8,289 bases of DNA, from contig JBDNIO010000139.1 in assembly GCA_041688215.1 (NCBI GenBank), positions 1-8,289 on the forward strand. Reading direction: 5' to 3'. Both the position numbers and the translations under genes were made by a program. The stretch's first letter is position 1. Each line of letters starts with the position of its first letter. The stretch is from JBDNIO01 sp041688215. Lineage in GTDB: Bacteria; Pseudomonadota; Gammaproteobacteria; Nevskiales; Salinisphaeraceae. Shown here piece by piece: positions 1 through 6,128 of the stretch. Under the pieces are notes generated by a model. The model did not search any database and had not been told where the DNA came from. It was given only the letters and a program-made list of their open reading frames with translations.

Positions 1-9
1 CATCGAACT

Positions 10-90
10 ATATGGATCGTCATTCCCGCGAACGCGGGAATCCATATTCCGCGGCACTTTCACTGGATTCCCGCTTTCGCGGGAATGACG
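10..90. repeat. Paired dRS3-like inverted repeats (ATTCCC-N8-GGGAAT)
   Basis: Two 27-bp arms, 18-44 and 64-90, are inverted copies of each other with one mismatch (26 of 27). Each arm contains its own palindrome of the form ATTCCC-N8-GGGAAT (22-41 and 67-86). This is the form of the neisserial dRS3 repeat, and similar short repeats occur in other proteobacteria. The first arm is framed by a further inverted pair, ATATGGAT (10-17) and ATCCATAT (40-47). The block lies just downstream of the minus-strand stop at 106-108. It could fold in the transcript and protect or end the operon mRNA, but no T-run follows the hairpins, so it is not a classical intrinsic terminator. Confidence 0.8.
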
Positions 91-105
91 TTACAGATCA
101 ATAAC

Positions 106-1227
106 TTATAGAAAATCACTATTCTTTGGTGACATAGCCTTGATTTTTTTCAATCCCGCCTCGGTAGTGGGGTAGACCTGTGCATAGAAGGGGTTTTCCT
201 CGGCTATTTCCTGCGCAACGGCCAGCCGCGAGGTCATACGTCCCGCGCGGGCGAACGCGGCCTGCATATCCGGACGTAACAGAAAATCAATGGCGGCTTC
301 AGCCAACGCCTTGCGTTTGGTGTCTGCGGGAATAACCCACATAAGCAGCGTATAAGCGCGGTCATCTTCAGGCACGGTGGCGCCGAGTTTGGGCCGCTCC
401 CGCAGTGCCGGCAGCATGTCGCTGCTGTGCATGTTGCCGATGGCGGTATTCTCCTGCGCGAGATTCAGCGCCATGTCGCTGGAAGTGGGCCACCAGTAAC
501 CCACGCGCTCACGATTATCGCGGGCGAACTGCATGACGCCCTCCAGGTTATTCGCCATTTCCTGATGGGCGGTGCCCGCTTTGCCGGCCTGCGCTACTTT
601 CATGGCAGCAAAAGTATGCAGCGACATATAGAAAGAGTTGTACATGCCGAGTTGGCCGGCGACGTCGTCGCGCAGCAGGTCGTCCCACTTTGTGGGTTGG
701 AAATCGATGAGGTCGCTGTTCCAGGCCAAGGTCATGGCGGAATCGGGGAAAGGTATGCCGTAGCTTTCGTCGTATACCCAGTTATCCAGCGATGAAGGTG
801 CGACTTGCTTGCGATTGGGGATATTTTCGAGGTTGATGTTCTGAAACAACCCCTCGCGAATGGCTGGATAGCCCTGGGTGGCGTCGGTGAGCACCAGATC
901 GAACGCGGGCTGGCCCGGCGGTGAGGCTTTGAGTTTCGGGATGGAATCCCACCAGCCAGGGTCGGGGATAACCGTGGCGCCGGTTTCAGCTTCAAAGGCC
1001 GGAACAAACGCATCTCGAAAGCCTTTTTCCCAGGAACCAGAGTAGACGAAAACCTTGAGCGTTTCGCCTTCAATAGCGCGCTTCTTTACGCCGCTCGCAG
1101 TATTTGTCTGGCTGTTGCAGGCGGAGAGTAGCCACGGCGCGGTCAGGCCCAGGCCGGCGGCACCCAGGCCGCTGAGTACACGGCGGCGTCCGACATCTGT
1201 ATTTTTACTGTTATCTGTCTTGTTCAT
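106..1227 (-). CDS. Tat-exported PotD-like extracellular solute-binding lipoprotein
   Basis: The product is a 373-residue periplasmic binding protein of the type-2 fold, nearest in style to the PotD/PotF polyamine-binding group. The ATG at 1225-1227 is chosen because it directly precedes a clear export signal: R14-R15-R16-V-L, a hydrophobic stretch, then a lipobox L34-S-A-C37. AGGGA (1234-1238) lies 6 nt upstream. The frame stays open for 76 more codons upstream, but that extension overlaps the hydrolase gene and has no export logic. Mature-protein features include an early FVYSGSWEKGF strand/helix, a GYWWPTSSDMALNLAQ segment matching the place where PotD-like proteins contact ligand, and a C-terminal helical region. 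The Tat motif implies folding before export and the lipobox implies membrane anchoring; both are inferences from motifs. It is the last gene of the porin-symporter-hydrolase run, 37 bp after the hydrolase. No ABC permease or ATPase accompanies it here, and the ligand is unknown. Confidence 0.88.
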   Translation of the reverse strand: MNKTDNSKNTDVGRRRVLSGLGAAGLGLTAPWLLSACNSQTNTASGVKKRAIEGETLKVFVYSGSWEKGFRDAFVPAFEAETGATVIPDPGWWDSIPKLKASPPGQPAFDLVLTDATQGYPAIREGLFQNINLENIPNRKQVAPSSLDNWVYDESYGIPFPDSAMTLAWNSDLIDFQPTKWDDLLRDDVAGQLGMYNSFYMSLHTFAAMKVAQAGKAGTAHQEMANNLEGVMQFARDNRERVGYWWPTSSDMALNLAQENTAIGNMHSSDMLPALRERPKLGATVPEDDRAYTLLMWVIPADTKRKALAEAAIDFLLRPDMQAAFARAGRMTSRLAVAQEIAEENPFYAQVYPTTEAGLKKIKAMSPKNSDFL

Positions 1228-1264
1228 AGTGTGTCCCTGATTACAAATCGTGGCTGGAGGTTTA

Positions 1265-2095
1265 TTACTCCGCAGCTTCTGCTTCCGCCTCGGCAAAATC
1301 GCTTTCAGGCACCATCGCCACCGGGCGCACCCAGCCTGCGCTGCCGTCACGTAACTTGATGGGGAAGGCCATGAAATAGAAGCCGGTGGGTTTGGGCAGG
1401 GCTTCCAGATTAGTGAGTTTTTCAAGATGCATATGCTCACGCTCGCGGCCCACAAAGTGCAGCGGAAAAAAGCGCGGTTCGCCGGTTTCGAAATCCTGGC
1501 TCATGGTCTCGTAGGACACATCCATGGCGTAGGCGTCGATTGCGATTAGCTTGATGCCGTGGTCGAGTATGTAATGCAGGGCCTCCTCGGAGAGCCCGGC
1601 CTGGTCCTCGAAGTATTCGTCATCAATGTCTATTTTTTCGTCCGCGCCGGTCCACAGCAACGGGATCATGCCGGGTTTGAGTTCGGCGCCGATGCGGGCC
1701 AGTTCTTCCTCGACCATTTTGGCGCTAATGTCCTTGCGGGCGTTACCGCGGAAATCCAGCCGAATGCCTGGGCCCATGCACCAGTCCAGCGGCACCTGAT
1801 CTATTTTCTTGGCCGGCTTGCCTTCGCATTCGGGGCCGAAATGAAAGGGTGCGTCGATGTGGTTACCGGTATGGTCGCTTAGATGCACCGAGGTCCAGGC
1901 CATGCCCAGACTCTCGGGGAAGTCGTCTTTTCCGACTTCCTTTTTTTCGTTGACTTCACGCAGATTGAAGAATTTAGCCATGGCCTGCGCACCCTTGGCG
2001 TGGTCTACGTGATTAGCGCGGTAGCCCCAGGGCGGGTAGGCAGCCTCATCGAGAAAGACACCAAGATCGATTACGCGCATGGGTTCGTTAAACAT
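1265..2095 (-). CDS. Cyclase-family metal-dependent hydrolase (kynurenine formamidase/isatin hydrolase superfamily)
   Basis: The product has 276 residues, longer than typical bacterial KynB (about 210), with no signal peptide, so it is probably cytoplasmic. The family's metal motif HxGTHxDxPxH is present as H75-T-G-N-H79-I-D81-A-P-F-H85, giving the expected His/Asp metal ligands but with Asn78 where Thr is usual. The C-terminal block LTNLEALPKPTGFYFMAF, followed by a GWVRPVAM segment, is also typical of the family. Known members hydrolyse N-formylkynurenine, isatin or related cyclic amides using Mn or Zn. The start at 2093-2095 is supported by AGGAG (2103-2107) 7 nt upstream; an ATG five codons inside (2078-2080) is less likely. 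The gene lies between the symporter (113 bp upstream) and the binding protein (37 bp downstream), suggesting it acts on the imported solute. The substrate is not deducible; the larger size argues against calling it kynB. Confidence 0.88.
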   Translation of the reverse strand: MFNEPMRVIDLGVFLDEAAYPPWGYRANHVDHAKGAQAMAKFFNLREVNEKKEVGKDDFPESLGMAWTSVHLSDHTGNHIDAPFHFGPECEGKPAKKIDQVPLDWCMGPGIRLDFRGNARKDISAKMVEEELARIGAELKPGMIPLLWTGADEKIDIDDEYFEDQAGLSEEALHYILDHGIKLIAIDAYAMDVSYETMSQDFETGEPRFFPLHFVGREREHMHLEKLTNLEALPKPTGFYFMAFPIKLRDGSAGWVRPVAMVPESDFAEAEAEAAE

Positions 2096-2108
2096 CGGTT
2101 TACTCCTC

Positions 2109-2122
2109 GCGGCGGGCGCCGC
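2109..2122 (-). promoter_or_regulatory. GC-rich stem-loop just upstream of the hydrolase ribosome-binding site
   Basis: GCGGC (2109-2113) and GCCGC (2118-2122) can pair across a 4-nt loop, ending one base before the AGGAG of the hydrolase gene. It sits in the longest gap inside the operon (2096-2208, 113 bp), where I see no convincing promoter. It could be an mRNA-processing or translation-tuning hairpin, or chance in GC-rich DNA. Confidence 0.3.
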
Positions 2123-2208
2123 ATTTTGCTAGAAAAATCATGAGCCAATTGTTTCGCAGCGCTAAGGATTGCTTTCTACGCATACTTTGTAATTGTACAT
2201 TCGCAACA

Positions 2209-3648
2209 CTACGCCGCATCCGGTTCAGGCGCGGCCACGCTAAGCGCCGCGCCCACCAGGTATCCGCTGGTACACATCAATAACCCCCACAGGTTAATAC
2301 CCAAGGTTTGTGCGTATTTGCCCTGGCCTATATCCACCCAATCGGGGATAACTTCCAGGCCCACAAATTTCTGTATCACCAACAGCACACCCACGAGTAC
2401 GCCAGGCCATAGGGCTAAGTGAAACGATAGTGGACCGGCGGAGCGTATCCACGACAATAGAAAAATAGGCGCGAGGCCCATAATGGCGGTACCGCTAATA
2501 GTGGTGGCGGCGATTACCGCCGGTCCGACGCCGTTGATATACAGCGACATCAACGGCAGATTGCCCAGCAGTGCAATCACAATCATGGCCTTGCGACCGG
2601 TTATCTTGTGTTGCTCGGTGGGCTCTTCGCGGCTGCGGCCGGGCCAGTCGCGGGCAGCGAACTTGGCGGTGGAGCTGAACGTGGAATCCATCGTGGAGCC
2701 GGCGCTTGTCAGCATCACCGCGTTGAAGATTAGCGCCATCCACACGCCGAAAACGGCGGGCACCGTAACCGCCACCGACGGGCTGGTTTCGATGCCTTGC
2801 GCGATTGCGTACAGACCCGCGGTGCTGAATAGCAAGATCAGGCCGCAGCCCAACACTGAGGCTAAAATAAAGCCGAGTACCATTTTGCCCGGCGATGTGA
2901 TGAAAGCCCGATCGGTTAGCACCGGGTCGTGAAACCCGTAAGACAAGGTTTGCACGAGTGCCAGCGCGGTAAAGGTTAGGCCACCCGCTTGCATGGCCGG
3001 CGTAATGGCACCGCTGGCCAGCGTCGGCAAACCGGTTTGCATAAATGCCGGCGCCATCGCGACCAGGGTTACCACTAACAGGATCGAAATGAGCAGCATC
3101 TGCATTGCGTCGGTAAGAATCGACGAGCGCAGGCCGCCCCGCCAGCTATAAAATACTGTGAATGCGGTCACTACGAGTGCGGCGATCCAGTAGCCGAGGC
3201 TACCCTCGGCGCCAAAGAATTGTGAAGTGACTTTGGTATTCGACCAGACTTCATTAAATAGCCGGATTGCGATCACGCCTAAAAACATCTTGGCGGCGAA
3301 GCCGCCGTATTTAACGGTTAAGAACTCGGCCAAAGAGCGGAACCCGCCACGCGTGCGCAAAAAATACACGGCAATGCCCACCACAATAAACGACAGGTAA
3401 TAGGCTGCGTAACCCAAGCCGCCCCACAGGCCGAAAGCGGCGGACAGGTTCATGGTGTTGTCCAGGCTTTTCGCCATGACCCACGAGATAGCGGTGGTTA
3501 CGCCGAGCAGCAATACCGTGGGTTGAACGCCGGTTTTAGACGCACCGCCGAAGAACGGTTTGGCCTCCACCCGCCCGGGCGAGACAAGCAATACAGATAC
3601 GCAGTAACCAATCAATACGAGCCAAGGGGCAATCAGTAACCAACTCAT
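2209..3648 (-). CDS. Sodium:solute symporter (SSS family)
   Basis: A 479-residue polytopic inner-membrane protein with roughly a dozen or more hydrophobic segments along its length and an N-terminal helix starting MSWLLIAPWLVLIGY. Family signs are the loop GGLRSSILTDAMQMLLI, the segment YGFHDPVLTDRAF, and a helix ending S315-A-G-S318-T319-M-D321-S. Ser318 and Thr319 fall where PutP carries the Ser340/Thr341 pair of its sodium site, so Na+-coupled import is expected. Length is normal for the family (about 450-550). The ATG at 3646-3648 has AGGAG (3657-3661) 8 nt upstream. The gene begins 30 bp after the porin stop, so the two are probably co-transcribed. The substrate is unknown: SSS members carry proline, pantothenate, urea, acetate, sugars and others, and nothing here picks one out. 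Confidence 0.92.
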   Translation of the reverse strand: MSWLLIAPWLVLIGYCVSVLLVSPGRVEAKPFFGGASKTGVQPTVLLLGVTTAISWVMAKSLDNTMNLSAAFGLWGGLGYAAYYLSFIVVGIAVYFLRTRGGFRSLAEFLTVKYGGFAAKMFLGVIAIRLFNEVWSNTKVTSQFFGAEGSLGYWIAALVVTAFTVFYSWRGGLRSSILTDAMQMLLISILLVVTLVAMAPAFMQTGLPTLASGAITPAMQAGGLTFTALALVQTLSYGFHDPVLTDRAFITSPGKMVLGFILASVLGCGLILLFSTAGLYAIAQGIETSPSVAVTVPAVFGVWMALIFNAVMLTSAGSTMDSTFSSTAKFAARDWPGRSREEPTEQHKITGRKAMIVIALLGNLPLMSLYINGVGPAVIAATTISGTAIMGLAPIFLLSWIRSAGPLSFHLALWPGVLVGVLLVIQKFVGLEVIPDWVDIGQGKYAQTLGINLWGLLMCTSGYLVGAALSVAAPEPDAA

Positions 3649-3678
3649 TGTGGAATCTCCTGTCCGCTACCGTGATCG

Positions 3679-5112
3679 CTAAAATTTAAACTGCATTTCC
3701 GTGAGCAGTAGCGGTATAAACTCACTGTCGTCGAAGCCGCGTATTGCCGAGGGGCCGTTAAAATAATGCCCGATGGCATTAACCTGGAGACGCGTGTTGG
3801 GGCTAATAAACCAGTTCAGGCCAAGCGTGCCGGCGTAGAGTGTATCGCCGTCGCCGCCGGTTTCTGCATCGATGGTTACGCCCTCAGCCCGGAATAAAAG
3901 TTCGACACCCTCACTATGATTACCCTGGATAAAATAAGAAGGCTGAATATATCCACCGTAGAAATTGATGTGATCATTTTGGGCGATCAGCGGCACACCG
4001 CCACTGGTTGCGCCAGCGGGGTTTTCGTTGCCGTCAAACTGCAGGGCCAGGAATTCGCCGGTCAAATGCCAGGGGTGCGGCCGCCATTCAAAGTGAACAT
4101 CTACGCCGCGACGGGACCCCTTGACCGGGATCGACAAATAGGCTGAAAAACCGAGATCGAAAACTGTGAGTAATTGTTCTTCTTCGCTGGTAAAGTCTAA
4201 TGCAAGCCCGGTAATCAGTTCCGGCGACCACACATAGTTCAGACGGGCCTGAATTTCTTTTTGCTCATTGTCCTCGTCGATATTGTCGTTAGCCTGTCCA
4301 TTGCCGTTATAGATACCAAGACGATAAATCCACTCGTTTTTTGCGCCCAAGGCCCCATGCGTTTCAACACCGAACTGAGCATCGGTCGCGGGTAAAACAA
4401 ACAGACTGTTAATGGCAACACCGCGCTCTATGGTGTCGATTGATCGCGACGAGGTGGTATCTTCGTTATTAAATGGAGTAATAATTTTGCCGAACAATAA
4501 CTGCAGATCGTCATCGAAAATCTTCCAGTTACCGGTGGCCACGATCAACCCGAAATCCGAGCCGCCGGGGGTGCTGCCGGGACCACCATCAATTTCCACA
4601 AAGGCCTGAAATTTGTCGCTGAAATCTACGATAAAGTCCAAGCGGGCACGCCGAATATCAAACTCCCCATTTCCGTCACTACGGTTCAGGCTTCCGTCGT
4701 AGACTGCGCCGAGAGCCTGCACGTAACCTAGTATGCGTAACTGGGCTTCCTCGGTGCGGATAAAAAAGCCTCCACCACCTTTGTTATAGCCCACCTCCAC
4801 GGGCTCTTCCTCTGCCGCTTGTTCCGAAATTTTTGCAGTATCTGTCTCAACTGGTTCAGGTAGCGGCTGTCGCTCCAGCTGTTTTTGCTGGTCAGCCTGC
4901 ACCGTCCCCATGGTCTGAATTTGTTGTTGCAGCTGTTTATTTTCGCTCTGCAGTTTTTCCAGTTGCTCGCTGAGCTGCTGTTGCGCGCGACGTAATTCCT
5001 GTAGATCGGGTTGACTATTCTGTGCACTAACGCTGCCGGCGGCACACAGGCTGGCGGCAATAAACCCCGCGATCAGAAAGTATTTTTTATTCAAGACCCT
5101 GGTTGCTGGCAT
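3679..5112 (-). CDS. Outer-membrane porin, OprP/OprO (phosphate-selective porin) family, with N-terminal coiled coil
   Basis: A 477-residue protein. A signal peptide (N8-K-K, hydrophobic 11-26, SVSA30 before Gln31) predicts cleavage after residue 30. Residues about 36-80 are rich in Gln, Glu and Leu in heptad style, giving a periplasmic coiled coil that may trimerise or bind peptidoglycan. The rest has alternating beta-barrel character, including LRILGYVQALGAVYDG and FDIRRARLDFIVDFSDKF, characteristic of the OprP/OprO family, and ends ...EMQFKF with the terminal Phe used for outer-membrane assembly. Despite the family name, many members are not phosphate-specific. The ATG at 5110-5112 has only a G-rich stretch (5117-5122) as a weak ribosome site. 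As first gene of the minus-strand operon and divergent from a two-component system, it is probably the main regulated target and the outer-membrane entry point. Confidence 0.88.
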   Translation of the reverse strand: MPATRVLNKKYFLIAGFIAASLCAAGSVSAQNSQPDLQELRRAQQQLSEQLEKLQSENKQLQQQIQTMGTVQADQQKQLERQPLPEPVETDTAKISEQAAEEEPVEVGYNKGGGGFFIRTEEAQLRILGYVQALGAVYDGSLNRSDGNGEFDIRRARLDFIVDFSDKFQAFVEIDGGPGSTPGGSDFGLIVATGNWKIFDDDLQLLFGKIITPFNNEDTTSSRSIDTIERGVAINSLFVLPATDAQFGVETHGALGAKNEWIYRLGIYNGNGQANDNIDEDNEQKEIQARLNYVWSPELITGLALDFTSEEEQLLTVFDLGFSAYLSIPVKGSRRGVDVHFEWRPHPWHLTGEFLALQFDGNENPAGATSGGVPLIAQNDHINFYGGYIQPSYFIQGNHSEGVELLFRAEGVTIDAETGGDGDTLYAGTLGLNWFISPNTRLQVNAIGHYFNGPSAIRGFDDSEFIPLLLTEMQFKF

Positions 5113-5396
5113 GAAGCCCCCCGCCTGTGCACATATGTTTGGCCGGTTACGTGTGTAGCGCCGGACTCCGGGGATCGTATCGGTTTACCAGGCGGAAATA
5201 ATCACGCTTCTATAACGATTGGAATATTGCCTCGGGTTTTATTTATCTCGGTATTCATGAGATACGCGCCGCTGTGCGGGAGGCCACTCACGAATTAATC
5301 GGTGATGTCTTACTATAAGGTGTCCTTTCTGAAATAGACCCTCAGCAAAAGCGGTCATTAACTATATGCAACACCCACCGAACGAACTTGTCTGAG
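5113..5396. promoter_or_regulatory. Divergent control region between the porin operon and the two-component genes
   Basis: This 284-bp stretch contains no gene and must hold the promoters for both directions. I see no strong -35/-10 pair on either strand. Symmetric sequences that might be regulator sites are the perfect 11-bp palindrome CCGGACTCCGG (5161-5171) and TATCTC (5244-5249) facing GAGATA (5259-5264) around TCATGA. OmpR-type regulators normally bind direct repeats; only a loose pair, CGGTTAC (5144-5150) and CGGTTTAC (5181-5188), was noticed. The role as a shared control region follows from the gene layout; the individual sites are tentative. Confidence 0.6.
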
Positions 5397-6119
5397 ATGA
5401 AAGCCAGCCGGCAGATTCTTTGCATCGAAGACGACGCGCACATCGGCCATCTGATTTGCCTGCAGTTGCGCGATCTGGGGCATCAGGCCGAATGGGTCGC
5501 TGACGGCGAGCAGGGCCTGCAACGTGCGCTTGCGCAGCGTTTTGATATGGTCATACTGGATCTGAAATTGCCCAACTGCGATGGTTTTGAAATCTGCAGC
5601 CAGATCCGCGTCCGTAACTGGCAGACCCCTGTAGTTATGCTTACCGCAAAAGCCGGCAAGCACGATATTATTCGCGGTCTGGAACTGGGCGCAGATGAAT
5701 ACATCACCAAGCCATTCAGCATGCCGGTGTTTGTGGCCCGGATTGAAGCGCTGTTTCGCAGAATCGCAGTCGATCGGGCACATCAGGACACCCATGCAGA
5801 GCCTTTTGACTGCTGCGGATTTGTTGTGGACCCGCAACGCCGCGAAATCCGTCGCAACAATCAGAGCTTGCCCCTGACCGCAAAGGAATTTGATCTGCTT
5901 ACCCTGTTCGCGCGGAATCCTGGCCGGGTTTACAGCCGTGCCGAGATTCTCAAGACAGTCTGGGGCGAAGAGTTTGAAGGTTATGATCACACCGTGAATA
6001 CCCACATAAACCGCTTGCGTAACAAGATAGAACCCGACCCGGCAAAGCCGGTGTATATTGAAACCATATGGGGCGTGGGTTACTGCTTTAGTCGCGATCT
6101 GGCTCATAACAGCAAGTAA
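5397..6119 (+). CDS. Two-component response regulator, OmpR/PhoB family
   Basis: A 240-residue regulator from the ATG at 5397. The N-terminal receiver (about 5-120) has the acidic pair D12-D13, phosphoacceptor D55 in MVILDLKLP, switch Thr83 and the conserved Lys105 in ITKPF. The C-terminal winged helix (about 140-236) includes LTAKEFDLLTLFARNPGRV, the recognition helix DHTVNTHINRLRNKIEPD and the wing ETIWGVGYCF. An in-frame TTG three codons upstream (5388) is possible; neither start has a clear Shine-Dalgarno sequence. The kinase gene follows 9 bp after the stop, so they form one operon. Transcription is divergent from the porin operon, the common arrangement for a regulator controlling its neighbour. 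The domain order is complete and all key residues are present, so it should be a functional phosphorylation-dependent DNA-binding protein. Its exact targets are inferred from position only. Confidence 0.93.
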   Translation: MKASRQILCIEDDAHIGHLICLQLRDLGHQAEWVADGEQGLQRALAQRFDMVILDLKLPNCDGFEICSQIRVRNWQTPVVMLTAKAGKHDIIRGLELGADEYITKPFSMPVFVARIEALFRRIAVDRAHQDTHAEPFDCCGFVVDPQRREIRRNNQSLPLTAKEFDLLTLFARNPGRVYSRAEILKTVWGEEFEGYDHTVNTHINRLRNKIEPDPAKPVYIETIWGVGYCFSRDLAHNSK

Positions 6120-6128
6120 CAGATTGCG

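Noticed and set aside
1..105. Intrinsic terminator for the porin operon
   Set aside because: Strong hairpins exist but no T-run follows on the minus strand, so only a repeat is called.
427..795. Open frame of 122 codons opposite the solute-binding protein
   Set aside because: Low-complexity shadow of a well-supported gene, with no ribosome site or domain.
1228..1455. 76-codon upstream extension of the solute-binding protein frame
   Set aside because: It overlaps the hydrolase gene, lacks export features and would bury the Tat/lipobox signal, which fits the ATG at 1225-1227.
1265..2095. Naming the hydrolase kynB
   Set aside because: Length and the Asn in the metal motif differ from KynB, and no other tryptophan-degradation genes are nearby.
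2483..2932. 149-codon plus-strand frame opposite the symporter
   Set aside because: It mirrors the transmembrane coding strand and shows no independent gene features.
5113..5396. PhoB box or sigma-54 promoter controlling the porin because of its phosphate-porin family
   Set aside because: No paired CTGTCAT-like repeats were found, and the GG/GC spacing near 5220-5231 does not fit a -24/-12 promoter.
5358..6107. 249-codon open frame antisense to the response regulator
   Set aside because: The plus strand encodes a complete OmpR-family protein with all conserved residues; the antisense frame shows no recognisable domain and is a codon-usage shadow.
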